52,854 nucleotides of DNA from Paracoccaceae bacterium (GCA_028874915.1 JAPPHA010000083.1:1-52854), one strand, 5' to 3'. Positions 1 to 8,762 are shown, counted from the first letter of the stretch. Program-made: numbers and translations. The notes: generated by a model not told the origin, from the letters alone.

Positions 1-654
1 TTCTTGTGAAAACCCGCGTGCACATTATTCCGTTGAGTTGGTAATCGAGGCTAGCGCCAATCGGATAGGTTCCGTCAAGCTTCGCGAGGAGTCGCCTATC
101 GTAAATGGGATCTGTGAGCCAAAACGCATAGTCCCGTCCCGCATGCGAGAATCGGCTCCGCACGCGCCGTTCAGAGCTGCCAAACGCCTCGCCGGGCGCA
201 AATACGATTAGCACGAAATCGTCGACTCGAACTAAACGCAGGGACCTTGACATCCCATGATTCGCGTCAAAAGGGTTTTGTCATAATGACCATGATAAGT
301 ACTGTGAGCGTCGATCCAAAGAGACTTGGGCGGGTTGGCTAAAGCAGATAGCTTGAGTGGCGAAAAGGATCCGACCTTTTCCCAATAGTATTCCGGATCA
401 AGAAGCCAGTTTTTGGTTTGGTGGTAGATCGGCCGTGGCTCAATCAAGGGAATGTCGATAATGTCGAGGACCTTGGGGTCGCTTCCGTCGTCATACTGAC
501 GTTCGTTCTCCGACACGTCACCGCCGTCACGTGCACTCACGGGCCGGATCCATTGTTTCGTTCCCTTCTGAGCATTCCATTTTCGTCGGGCGATGCAGCG
601 GACTGCCAGCTTTCGGGAATTCGCAGGGCAGACAATTCGTTTGATTGTCTTCAT
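1..654 (-). pseudogene. Dual-OB-domain protein, frameshifted, runs off left edge
   Basis: The N-terminal half begins MKTIKRIVCPANSRKL and contains WIRPVS, a DIIDIPL...EPRP segment, NWLLDPEYYW and PKSLWIDAHSTYHGHYDK. These are hallmarks of the dual OB-containing family I know from accessory and conflict-type loci. This frame then hits a stop at 232. A second minus-strand frame picks up the family pattern without a stop from about position 277 to the window edge, reading RLVRVDDFVLIVFAPGEAF and later DYAFWLTDP, and it would join the first half if one base were added in the run at 269-279. The gene is therefore either a real -1 frameshift mutant or carries a sequence error. The 3' end lies beyond the window. 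An in-frame start at 672 is possible, but 654 matches the family N-terminus better. It lies 122 bp downstream of the AlbA_2 gene on the same strand. Family assignment is firm; function is unknown. Confidence 0.72.
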
Positions 655-776
655 GGGTTTTGTCCGCAACATTTGGTCACCGGATTGACGGCGATCGTGA
701 CTGGATCACCTGGGTCGTGAACCGGTGATGGTACTCCAACTTTCGTTCGCCTGTGCGTTTCAACCGAAATACGGTG

Positions 777-1991
777 CTAAGCCGCCGCTCGGATTACGAG
801 CCGGATTTCACGTTCGTCGATCAGGCTGTAATCGGGCAGGTAACCAGTCAGGCTCTCGCACTCGGCTCGAATGATCGGGACGCCGTCCCCCCGCCTGTCC
901 ATCAAAAGGGAACGATTCAATCCGGACGGAGCGGGACAGCGCGAAAGCAGGGACACGATGAGCTCATTCCGGCTGGCCTGCCTAAGGTGCAAACTATCCG
1001 GAGTCAAGGTGCTGGCAAGTGCGCCGGGCACATAGAGTTCGAGACGATCTTTGAACAGAAGCAGGCGAATTCGGGATCCACCGATTGAGTAATCTCGATG
1101 GGCAACAGAATTGACGAGGGCCTCGAAGACCGTCCGTTCACTGAATTGAGGTCGATCCGACCTCACGAAAGTCTTTTCGGCCCGTACCGTCATGTTGCGT
1201 TGAAGAAAACGCAGGGCTTCGGCAACCTGTCGGTCAAGTGGACCGGTGATGTCGCGGGAATCGGTTTGACAGTCGGTGTCCGCCCGGACTCCGGCGTAGC
1301 TGACAGCCTGGATATAAGCATGCTTCAGCCAATGCTGCGGCTCAGATGTGCAAAGAAGCGTACCCGCGATTGTCAGCCTATCGGTTCCATCGTCATCCGT
1401 TGCCAAGACGCGGAGCTTGTGCAACGTGTCGTCCGTAGGATCGCCCATCGCAAATCGTTTTGTAAGCGAATAGTCTAAGTCTGATCGCGTGGTGCCGTGT
1501 ACGATTGTTTCGTCAAAACGAATGAGGCGACCGTAACTGCGTTCCTGAATCAATCGAGCCAGCATTTCTGGTGACATTTCACGTTTCGAACTGCCAATCC
1601 TGCGAAAGTAACCACCTGGACTTTTGTGGACAAATAAGCTGCGAGGGACGTCAATACGGATGACCGGAACCAATTGAACACCCGAGGCGCCAATTTGGAC
1701 TTTGCGAATGTCGGCGTCGAGCGCCGGTCTTACGAGGTCGTTACAAATCTCTCGGATCCAACCTTCGACAGTATCCAGATCGTTCAATGGGATCCCGAAA
1801 ATCTCCCGACTCTCGTCATCCACTCCCAACAAGACGGTACCGCCCCGTCCGTTCGCCATTGCCGCCAATTCGTCGGCAAACTTGGGCTTTTTGGGCTCGT
1901 TGACCCGTTGTCCGGAGACGACGACGCGCTTGAATTCCCAATTCGAATCTTCGCCGAGCTGGATTCGACTGACGGAGTACTTTTCGTTCAT
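777..1991 (-). CDS. Schlafen/AlbA_2 domain plus HATPase_c_4 domain protein
   Basis: A 404-residue protein in the group often annotated as RecG-like or Schlafen-type putative DNA/RNA-binding regulators. Residues about 14-140 form an AlbA_2 (Schlafen-type) domain: WEFKR near 18-22, then MANGRGGTVLLGVDD at 45-59. A GHKL-type HATPase_c_4 domain follows: EALVNSVAHRDY at 290-301 is the N-box with the conserved Asn, VPGAL at 321-325 the G1-like loop, and RRGDGVPII at 366-374 the G2-like loop. The ATG is preceded by AAGGAG at good distance. It stands just upstream of the dual-OB gene on the same strand. Relatives are common in accessory regions and beside toxin or defence genes. Whether this one is a transcription factor or a conflict effector cannot be told from sequence. 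Confidence 0.8.
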   Translation of the reverse strand: MNEKYSVSRIQLGEDSNWEFKRVVVSGQRVNEPKKPKFADELAAMANGRGGTVLLGVDDESREIFGIPLNDLDTVEGWIREICNDLVRPALDADIRKVQIGASGVQLVPVIRIDVPRSLFVHKSPGGYFRRIGSSKREMSPEMLARLIQERSYGRLIRFDETIVHGTTRSDLDYSLTKRFAMGDPTDDTLHKLRVLATDDDGTDRLTIAGTLLCTSEPQHWLKHAYIQAVSYAGVRADTDCQTDSRDITGPLDRQVAEALRFLQRNMTVRAEKTFVRSDRPQFSERTVFEALVNSVAHRDYSIGGSRIRLLLFKDRLELYVPGALASTLTPDSLHLRQASRNELIVSLLSRCPAPSGLNRSLLMDRRGDGVPIIRAECESLTGYLPDYSLIDEREIRLVIRAAA

Positions 1992-2349
1992 TGTGGTCTC
2001 CTTGGGTGGATCCCAGTTTTTTGTGACATGAATTGAGTGTTGTTGGTTTGACCGTGGAACAGGGAGGACGCGACTCGATCCGTTGACAGTATCATTTCGG
2101 ATACTCCGTCGAGGCAGTGGCGGTGTTGATCTTGAATCCGTGCAGAAACCCGGGGTCGAATGCCGAATTCAGATGCCTGAATGCCAAACTCGCACCGCGT
2201 TCGCCAGTTCGAGGTTCTCGAGCCCGCCCTGCATCGCATTCTGGGGAACCGAGGAAGGCGGCGGGTGCAGTCAGAGCATCCGCAATTGCCACGGACGATG
2301 AAACGGCGTCTCGGGCCGAAAATGGTACGTGGAGGAAACGGAGAAAAAG
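1992..2349. other. Intergenic region, AlbA_2 gene to prs
   Basis: This 358 bp gap holds the promoter side of the AlbA_2 gene and the 3' flank of prs. I find no gene. It contains a 13-bp direct repeat, GAATGCCGAATTC at 2158-2170 and GAATGCCAAACTC at 2179-2191, matching at 11 of 13 positions with a period of 21 bp (see findings). Confidence 0.5.
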
Positions 2350-3453
2350 TCAGGCGTTGGCCGGCTCGCCAACGGAAGAGGTGGTGGAGACAGATGGGGA
2401 CGTTGGCCGAAAAGGCGAGGTCTGGTGTTCCGATCGCTGCTGAGACCGGAAATTGGAGTAGATGGGGCCCAACACTTCCTCGTCAAAGAGTGAGGATACA
2501 GACGTTCCGCTGGCAATGTTTGTGATGGCCTGCGCCAAAAGCGGGGCTGTCGGAAGGACGCGGATCTTGCCGCAGGCCCTTGCGGGTTCATTGAGCGGGA
2601 TGGAGTCGGTAATCACCAGTTCGGTCATGCCGCAGGCCGCAATTCGCTCGGTCGCCGGGGGGGACAAGACCCCATGAGTGATGTAGGATCGGACTTCTCT
2701 CGCACCGGCGTCGATCAGCGCGTCAGCCGCTTTGCAGAGCGTGCCGGCCGTATCACAGATGTCATCGACGATGAGAACCAGGCAGTCAGTGACGTCGCCA
2801 ATCACGGTCATCTCGGCCACGACGCCGGGAGCCGAACGCCGTTTGTCGACGATTGCCAGTTTGGCGCCGATTCGTTTTGCCAACTCACGGGCCCGTTCGA
2901 CCCCGCCGACATCCGGGGATACCACGCAGACATTGCCATTTTCTGCGGCAAACCGCTCTCGCGCGTCCATGGCGAAAACGGGAGCGCCGTAGAGATTGTC
3001 GACCGGTATATCGAAGAACCCCTGAATCTGCCCCGAATGCAGGTCCATTGTGAGAACCCGCTCAACTCCAGCTTCTACCAGCAGATTGGCGACGAGTTTG
3101 GCCGAAATCGGGGTTCGCGCCCGTGTCCGGCGATCCTGTCGTGCGTATCCGAAATAGGGAATCACTGCCGTGATGCGTCGCGCCGATGACCGTCGCAGCG
3201 CATCGGCCATGATGAGCAACTCCATCAGGTTGTCATTCGCCGGATTGGAGGTCGACTGGACAATGAACATGTCTTCGCCGCGGACATTGTCACGAACTTC
3301 GACGAAGATCTCCTGATCGTTGAAACGTTCAACCCGTGTCTTTACGAGTCTGGCAGTCTTGCCCCGGTTTTGCGACATGCAACGGGCAATTGCCGTGGCC
3401 AGAGCCGTGTTCGAATTCCCCGCAATCAGTCTCGGCTCGTCGGATCCCTGCAT
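2350..3453 (-). CDS. prs: Ribose-phosphate pyrophosphokinase
   Basis: Makes PRPP from ribose 5-phosphate and ATP, the cytosolic precursor for purine, pyrimidine, histidine, tryptophan and NAD synthesis. Visible are [12 protein letters not shown] near 42-54, the flexible loop [10 protein letters not shown] at 100-109, [13 protein letters not shown] near 135-147, and the PRPP-binding loop [11 protein letters not shown] at 229-239. I place the start at the ATG at 3453, preceded by GGAGGGAC, rather than at an upstream TTG, because the family N-terminus (LIAGNSN) begins just after it. The protein is 367 residues against about 310-320 usual. The family normally ends around SLFD (321-324 here), so about 43 residues rich in Ser, Pro and Thr form an unusual tail. 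Confidence 0.95.
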   Translation of the reverse strand: MQGSDEPRLIAGNSNTALATAIARCMSQNRGKTARLVKTRVERFNDQEIFVEVRDNVRGEDMFIVQSTSNPANDNLMELLIMADALRRSSARRITAVIPYFGYARQDRRTRARTPISAKLVANLLVEAGVERVLTMDLHSGQIQGFFDIPVDNLYGAPVFAMDARERFAAENGNVCVVSPDVGGVERARELAKRIGAKLAIVDKRRSAPGVVAEMTVIGDVTDCLVLIVDDICDTAGTLCKAADALIDAGAREVRSYITHGVLSPPATERIAACGMTELVITDSIPLNEPARACGKIRVLPTAPLLAQAITNIASGTSVSSLFDEEVLGPIYSNFRSQQRSEHQTSPFRPTSPSVSTTSSVGEPANA

Positions 3454-3901
3454 GAAAGTCCCTCCGCCGCAAGGTAACAGCCGTTGCACGATTCCGCGCG
3501 GGGATCGCATACCACTGCAGAGCCCACTTGCATAGCCGGTAGCCGCGACCCAGATGGAATTCAATGCCGTGGCCGGCCGGCCGGAAATCGCGTGGGCTGG
3601 AATCGGTCTTCAGGTCCGGATCCAGATCGGCGACGATACCCTATCGATGCGCGATGCCAGGTTCCCGGCAAGTTGAACTTCGCCTCCGGTGAGCAGCTCA
3701 AGATGCGTGAATGCGGCCAATTTGGGCAAAGGTCTGTCGACAGGGAAATGGCCATGCGACAGTCTGCACCGGGGTCGGTCCAGCTCAGACGATTCACGAT
3801 CCGATGATCCATGCGTTGGGTTTCGGGTCGCTGGATGTGGTAGTGTAATTTGGTCAGTCCGGCTCTCGTGTCGGCCGGGCTCAGTGCGGTGAAAGGAAAA
3901 C
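3454..3901. other. Divergent intergenic region, prs and Ldh_2 gene
   Basis: About 450 bp between two divergently transcribed genes. It should carry both promoters. I recognise no gene, repeat or convincing -35/-10 pair here; the open frames that cross it are arginine-rich and unlike any family I know. Confidence 0.4.
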
Positions 3902-4990
3902 ATGAGAGTTCCGTCAGAAAGGCTTGAGCAGGTCGCCTCGATGATCCTGGGTGCCATGGGCAGTCCGGACGAAGAGGCGGCACTCGTCGCCGGTTCGCTC
4001 GTTGGTGCCAATCTCATGGGGCACGACAGTCACGGGATAGGTCTTCTGCCGGTTTATGTCGGTCATTTTCGGGACGGTATGCTCAAGCCGGGTACGGCCG
4101 TGGACACCGTTCGCGATGATGGCCCAATCCTGCAGTTCGACGGGCGAACAGGATTTGGACGCCGGGTTGGTGGCGAAGCCATGAACATTGCGGTGTCGAG
4201 ATGCCGTGAACATGGTGTCTCACTGATGACCCTCAAGAATGCCCATCATCTGGGGCGAATCGGCGCTTATGGCGAAATCGCCTTGGCGTCCGAACTGGTC
4301 TCCATTCATTTCGTCAACGTCATCGATCACGCTCCGAAAGTCGCGCCGTGGGAGGGGTCGACGGCGCGTTTCGTGACAAACCCGGTTTGCATTGCCGTGC
4401 CCGGGACCGGGAATACGCCGCCAATCCTTCTGGACATGGCGACGAGCCGCATTGCGCTCGGAAAGGCCAGGGTCGCGGCATTGCGCGGTCAGCCTGTGGA
4501 AATGGGAAATGTCGTCGACGCAGACGGACGGCCGTCAAACGATCCCGGGGTCGTGTTCGCCGATCCACCAGGCGCGCTGCTCCCGTTTGGTGAATACAAA
4601 GGGTCAGGGCTGGCTCTCATATGCGAGTTGCTCGCTGGCGGTCTCTCGGGTGGCGGAACGATCCAGCCGGAGAATCCACGCAGGGGCAGCATCATGAACA
4701 ACATGACGACCATTCTCATTGATCCTGCTCGATTTGTGGACCGGACTTGGCTGGCCGACGAGATTGACGCCATGGTGGGCTACGTAAAGTCTTCGCCACC
4801 TGCAAAGACGGGACGTGCCGTTCAGGTTGCCGGCGACCCGGAGCGGGCGGTTCTGGCAGAGCGGCAGAAACGGGGGATTCCGATCGACCCTGCTGAGTGG
4901 CGGGAGATTGCCGATGCAGGCATCGGACTTGGCCTCGAACCGTCGGCGTTTGAACGGGTATCCGGCAGAACGGGTTCGGTGACTCCGTGA
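3902..4990 (+). CDS. Malate/L-lactate (Ldh_2) family NAD(P)-dependent dehydrogenase
   Basis: A 362-residue member of the Ldh_2 family (malate, lactate, ureidoglycolate and sulfolactate dehydrogenases), which is unrelated in fold to classical LDH. The family core is clear: GHDSHGI at 40-46, NAHHLGRIGAYGE at 113-125 with the conserved His, ATSRIALGKARVAALRGQPV in the nucleotide-binding region, and FGEYKGSGLALICELLAGGL toward the C-terminus. The ATG follows AAAGGA at ordinary distance and full family length is present. The substrate cannot be read from the sequence; a 2-hydroxy/2-keto acid pair is expected. It stands alone, divergent from prs and followed by a gap with a decayed VOC fragment on the other strand. 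Confidence 0.88.
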   Translation: MRVPSERLEQVASMILGAMGSPDEEAALVAGSLVGANLMGHDSHGIGLLPVYVGHFRDGMLKPGTAVDTVRDDGPILQFDGRTGFGRRVGGEAMNIAVSRCREHGVSLMTLKNAHHLGRIGAYGEIALASELVSIHFVNVIDHAPKVAPWEGSTARFVTNPVCIAVPGTGNTPPILLDMATSRIALGKARVAALRGQPVEMGNVVDADGRPSNDPGVVFADPPGALLPFGEYKGSGLALICELLAGGLSGGGTIQPENPRRGSIMNNMTTILIDPARFVDRTWLADEIDAMVGYVKSSPPAKTGRAVQVAGDPERAVLAERQKRGIPIDPAEWREIADAGIGLGLEPSAFERVSGRTGSVTP

Positions 4991-5203
4991 TAACTGTTCA
5001 TGAACCAATTGCGTCCAGGATAGAGGCTTTCCCTCTTTTGTTACGGAAAGGCAGGGATTTGTGTCGGGTTGTCAGAATCACTCACCGGGCATTCGGTTTC
5101 TGATTTGGCGGGTTTTGGCCGCGGGTCTGGATGGAAACGGTGGGAATGCCGCAGTTCGGTGTTTGACGGGGCCGAACCCGGCAGGGCTGCGAATGGCGGC
5201 CGC

Positions 5204-5355
5204 GCCCGACTCGTCCCCATAGTAGATGTGACAGGCGTCGGGCGCGTCGAAGTTGATGGTTTTCTTCGCCCTGTGCCACCCGAGCATGCCGGTGACGAAG
5301 GCGTTGATTTTGGCCGCACGGCTCGCGAGCGACGTCACGTGGTGCAGCCTTGGAT
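5204..5355 (-). pseudogene. Remnant of a VOC-family ring-cleaving dioxygenase/glyoxalase
   Basis: The minus strand encodes PRLHHVTSLASRA, then MLGWHRAKKTINFD and CHIYYGDESG. This is the N-terminal module of the VOC ring-cleaving dioxygenase family, where the usual pattern is G-hHHvT, fYt-vLGl-lVKKTvNFD and HLYYGDe-G. Similarity stops abruptly after GDESG (about 5204); the frame runs on into unrelated sequence to a stop near 5078, and no other frame restores the family. There is no ATG or ribosome binding site at the 5' side, only an internal GTG at 5338. About 50 of roughly 310 residues survive, so this is a gene relic and not a working enzyme. The rest of the 4991-5466 gap shows no other feature. 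Confidence 0.7.
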
Positions 5356-5466
5356 CTGATTCAGCACGATTTGGAACTCCCGGGAAATCCGGATGGCCAC
5401 TGGCGGGTTGAAGAATCTTGGCGGGCCTGTATCTCCCGCCGGTACAAATGACGCGAGAGGAATCTG

Positions 5467-6063
5467 ATGCTGCAAATCGACTACTTCCTGTTTACGCTTT
5501 CCCCTTTTTGCTACCTGGCTGGCGCCCGGTTAGAGACGATCGCGGCCGACCACAGAACTGCGGTTGCGTACCGGCCGTTTGACCTGATCACGGTCTTCAA
5601 GGAAACCGGAACACCGATGCCAAAAGATAGACACCCGTCGCGGCAGGCGTACAGGTTGCAGGAACTGCGGCGAATCGCTGACCGACAAGGGCTTTCGATC
5701 AACCTCCATCCCGCCCATTGGCCGACCGATCCGTCGCCGAGCTGCCTCGCCATAATTGCCGCGGCACGAACTGGCGGCGGAAACCTCGGCGGACTGACTC
5801 ATGCAATTCTGCGGGCCTGCTGGGCAGAGGAACGGGACATTGCGCGGCCCGAAGTCCTTTCGGATTGCCTGCGGCAAAACGGCTACGCCGAGACGCTTCT
5901 CGAGACCGTTTCGCAGGACGACTCCGACACGTTTCAGAAGAATACGCAGGAAGCCCTGCAGCGCGGCGTCTTCGGAGCGCCGAGCTATCTGATTGATGAC
6001 CAGGTGTTCTGGGGACAGGACCGACTTGTCTATCTGGATTCCTGGCTCGCCGGACGGGTGTGA
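5467..6063 (+). CDS. DsbA-like 2-hydroxychromene-2-carboxylate isomerase
   Basis: A 198-residue thioredoxin-fold protein of the DsbA/HCCA isomerase group, the kappa-class GST-like enzymes that use glutathione to isomerise 2-hydroxychromene-2-carboxylate in naphthalene breakdown. DYFLFTLSPFCYLAG at 5-19 holds the glutathione-activating Ser12, and the C-terminal signature GVFGAPSYLIDDQVFWGQDRL is typical, with the cis-Pro loop GAPS. There is no CXXC motif, which separates it from true DsbA. An ATG follows GAGAGGAATCTG. Many alphaproteobacteria carry such genes without an aromatic pathway, so the real substrate is open. It converges with the threonine aldolase gene, 28 bp away. Confidence 0.88.
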   Translation: MLQIDYFLFTLSPFCYLAGARLETIAADHRTAVAYRPFDLITVFKETGTPMPKDRHPSRQAYRLQELRRIADRQGLSINLHPAHWPTDPSPSCLAIIAAARTGGGNLGGLTHAILRACWAEERDIARPEVLSDCLRQNGYAETLLETVSQDDSDTFQKNTQEALQRGVFGAPSYLIDDQVFWGQDRLVYLDSWLAGRV

Positions 6064-6091
6064 GTTCGGCACTCCACCGGCCCAGGTCGGG

Positions 6092-7150
6092 TCACACCGG
6101 ATCCTGAATTCGTTCCAGGAACCGATCCACATCGTCTTCGGTCGTCGACCAGTTGCAGACAAGCCTCGCGGTCAGAACCTCATCCGGCGCGCCTTCGAGA
6201 GACTGGTCGGGGGGCCAGAGATAATACTGAGCGCCAGACTTTCGGGCCCGCTGATGGCCGGAACGCGGCCAGCCGGCAAAGATCATGTTGGCACCTGAAG
6301 GGTGGATGAGCCGGGCCCTCCGGGTCCGGAGGAGACCGGACGCGAGCCGTTTCGCCGCCGCATTTGATCGCCGCGCCAGGTCCAGCCAAAGTCCGCCATG
6401 GAGGTATGCCGCCATCTGGGCCGACAGAAAACGGTGCTTTGAAAACAAGTGCCCGCCGCGTTTGCGCCGGAGCTCAAACTCCCAGGCTAGACCGGGGTCA
6501 AACATGATGACGGCCTCGACGCCGATCAAGCCGTTCTTGGTTCCACCAAAGCTGACCAAATCGATTCCGGACTTCCAGGTCGCTTCTGCCGGGCTGCAAC
6601 CAAGACTGACGAGGGCGTTGGCAAGGCGAGCCCCATCGAGATGGCAGCGAATGCCGTGACGGTGGGCAATTGCAGTGAGCGCGCCGATCTCGTCCGGCGT
6701 ATAGACGGTACCGCGCTCTGTGACATTTGTGATCGAAAGTGCCCCGCGCTGGACGCCATGGACGCCCAATTGGCCTGTACAAAGCACCGCCGCATCAAGT
6801 TCCGCCGGGTCGATCTTCCCGTGGTCGCCATCGACAAGGGTCAGTTTGGCGCCACCCGAATAGAATTCCGGCGCCCCGCATTCGTCTTCTTCAGCATGGG
6901 AATGGCGATGGCAGAAGATGGTTTGCCATGGGTCGACCAATGTTGCGAGCGCCAAGGCATTGGCTGCGGTCCCGGTGGCAACCAGAAAGACCGCAGCGTC
7001 CGGGGCTTCGAAGATCTCGCGGATACTGGCCCGGACCGTGTCCATGATTTCGTCAGAGCCGTAAGCCGGCGCATAGCCAAGGTTGGCGGAGATCAGCGCG
7101 TCGAGAATTTCCGGGGCCGCGGGTCCGGAATTGTCGGAAGCAAAATACAT
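6092..7150 (-). CDS. Low-specificity threonine aldolase, PLP-dependent
   Basis: A 352-residue fold-type I PLP enzyme that cleaves L-threonine or allo-threonine to glycine and acetaldehyde. Landmarks are the N-terminal FASDNSGPAAPEI, the region TGTAANALAL at 59-68, a His in CHRHSHAEEDE near 80-90 that would stack on PLP, LDGARLANAL at 171-180 with the conserved Asp, and FGGTKNGLIG at 201-210 where Lys205 is the Schiff-base lysine. It begins at the base next to the YcgN stop codon, so the two are almost certainly translated from one message (MaoC-ribF-ycgN-aldolase order). Stereochemical preference cannot be judged from sequence. Confidence 0.92.
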   Translation of the reverse strand: MYFASDNSGPAAPEILDALISANLGYAPAYGSDEIMDTVRASIREIFEAPDAAVFLVATGTAANALALATLVDPWQTIFCHRHSHAEEDECGAPEFYSGGAKLTLVDGDHGKIDPAELDAAVLCTGQLGVHGVQRGALSITNVTERGTVYTPDEIGALTAIAHRHGIRCHLDGARLANALVSLGCSPAEATWKSGIDLVSFGGTKNGLIGVEAVIMFDPGLAWEFELRRKRGGHLFSKHRFLSAQMAAYLHGGLWLDLARRSNAAAKRLASGLLRTRRARLIHPSGANMIFAGWPRSGHQRARKSGAQYYLWPPDQSLEGAPDEVLTARLVCNWSTTEDDVDRFLERIQDPV

Positions 7151-7759
7151 TCAGCGAAGAGTCCCGGCCAACGGGTCGTCGAGCAGGTGTTCTTCAAGAC
7201 GGGAATCGGGAACTCTCGCTTCGCTCCGGATAGACTTGCCCCGCAAGCTCATTCCCTGCCTGTGAATGCTTTCACTGTCGCCTGACACAAGATGGTGCCA
7301 GGCCGGCAGCGGTTTCCCTTCGTGTCGCAACCGATAGGCGCAACTGCGGGGCATCCAGTCCGCAGATTCGGCTATCGTTTGGGGCGTTAGAACGACGCAC
7401 TCCTTAACGCGCTGTTGGCGATGCTTGTAGTCCCCACATCGGCAAAGGTGCGGATCAAACAGGCGGCAGAAAACGCTGGAGTAATGGACTGCGTCGGTCA
7501 CCTCATCCTGCAGTTTCAGCAGACAACATTTGCCACAGCCATCACAGAGAGCTTCCCATTCTGCCGCATTCAGGTCTTCCAGCGGAATGAACTCCCAGAA
7601 TCCAGGCCTCAACTCGGGATCCGTGGCGTTGCCGACCGTGCCCGTATCACGACCTTTGCCGCGACAGCCGAAGCCGAAACGCTCGGTACATCCGCCATTG
7701 CTCACGGTCTTGCCTCCGGCCCTTTGGGCATTTGGAGTGTGGTCATGGCGCTGAGCCAC
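7151..7759 (-). CDS. YcgN-family (UPF0260) cysteine cluster protein
   Basis: A small cytosolic protein of unknown function recognised by FWEFIPLEDLNAAEWEALCD followed by CDGCGKCCLLK, FCRLFDPHLCRCGDY, and DWMPRSCAYR and PAWHHLVSGD blocks. The CxxCxxCC cluster suggests metal or Fe-S binding, which is inference from the family. Typical members are about 150 residues. This frame is 202 residues with some 50 residues before the conserved part, and it overlaps the 3' end of ribF by 17 bp. A GTG at 7702 would shorten the extension; neither start has a strong ribosome binding site. It directly abuts the threonine aldolase gene. Confidence 0.88.
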   Translation of the reverse strand: MAQRHDHTPNAQRAGGKTVSNGGCTERFGFGCRGKGRDTGTVGNATDPELRPGFWEFIPLEDLNAAEWEALCDGCGKCCLLKLQDEVTDAVHYSSVFCRLFDPHLCRCGDYKHRQQRVKECVVLTPQTIAESADWMPRSCAYRLRHEGKPLPAWHHLVSGDSESIHRQGMSLRGKSIRSEARVPDSRLEEHLLDDPLAGTLR

Positions 7760-8762
7760 TCTCGCCGGACACGGGATCGGAGTTGAAAGGTTTCGAATCG
7801 GATGAATGCTGAATTGGCCCCACGTTTTTGGACCTCAGGATGTCCCGGCTTCTGTTGCAATCGGTTCGCATCGCCTGAACCAACGCATCGACGTTGTCAA
7901 ACCGGAGTTCCGGCCGCAGGAAAGAGACCAGTGCGACGGAAATCAGGTTCCCGTAGAGATTGCCGTCAAATTCGAACAAATGGACTTCAAGGTTTGCCGG
8001 ATTCTGCCCGAAAGTCGGGCGGACACCGATTGATGCAACACCGTCATAGGTCTTGACGTTCGTATTTCCGATGACGTCGACCCTGACCGCGTAGACACCA
8101 TGTGCCGGAACAAAGTTGCCGACGAGTGAAAGGTTGGCTGTCGGGAATCCGAGGTCTCGGCCTCGGCGATTCCCGCCCTCGACCCGGCCTTCTATCCTGT
8201 GGTGATGGCCGAGCATTTGGGTTGCCTGCTCCACTTGACCGTTGGAGAGAGCCTTGCGGATCGCAGTCGAGGAAAACTCGAAGGCGCCATCCGCAACGAG
8301 TGGAGATACGGAAACGGAAAACCCGTCTTCGTCGCCGAAACGCGCGAGATCGGCAGCGTTGCCTCCCCGGTTCTTTCCGAATCGGAAATCCTCGCCGACC
8401 ACCACATGGGAGACACCAAGCTCTCCAGACAGAATTCGACGAGCGAATTCTCGGGCCGTGACGCTGGACAGGTTTCCGTCGAACGAGAGTTCGAAAACGA
8501 CCTGGACGCCGACGCTTTCGAGGCGCCGGATCCGGCTCTCCCTTGTCATGAGGCGGAACGGTGGCGCCTCAGGCTGGAAGAACTGTCGGGGATGGGGTTC
8601 GAACGTGACGACACCAACCGGTGCCCCGGTTCCTTTTGCTTCCGCGGCAACCCTGTCCAGTATCGAAAGATGGCCAAGATGAACGCCGTCGAAGTTGCCG
8701 ATTGCAACAACGGCGCCTTTGAATTCGGCCGGAATTCCGACGGTCGTCCGAAAAACCCTCAT
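7743..8762 (-). CDS. ribF: Bifunctional riboflavin kinase/FAD synthetase
   Basis: Converts riboflavin to FMN and then FAD. The N-terminal FAD synthetase (nucleotidyltransferase) part shows GNFDGVHLGH at 22-31, the HxGH-type ATP site, and TFEPHPRQFF at 53-62. The C-terminal riboflavin kinase part shows RDLGFPTANL at 202-211, with the PTAN motif that binds Mg-ATP, and HLFEFDGNLYG further on. Length 339 residues is slightly above the usual 310 because of about 30 extra C-terminal residues, the region that overlaps the next gene. It lies 26 bp downstream of the MaoC gene and overlaps ycgN, so these form an operon. No FMN riboswitch is visible upstream. Confidence 0.95.
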   Translation of the reverse strand: MRVFRTTVGIPAEFKGAVVAIGNFDGVHLGHLSILDRVAAEAKGTGAPVGVVTFEPHPRQFFQPEAPPFRLMTRESRIRRLESVGVQVVFELSFDGNLSSVTAREFARRILSGELGVSHVVVGEDFRFGKNRGGNAADLARFGDEDGFSVSVSPLVADGAFEFSSTAIRKALSNGQVEQATQMLGHHHRIEGRVEGGNRRGRDLGFPTANLSLVGNFVPAHGVYAVRVDVIGNTNVKTYDGVASIGVRPTFGQNPANLEVHLFEFDGNLYGNLISVALVSFLRPELRFDNVDALVQAMRTDCNRSRDILRSKNVGPIQHSSDSKPFNSDPVSGESGSAP

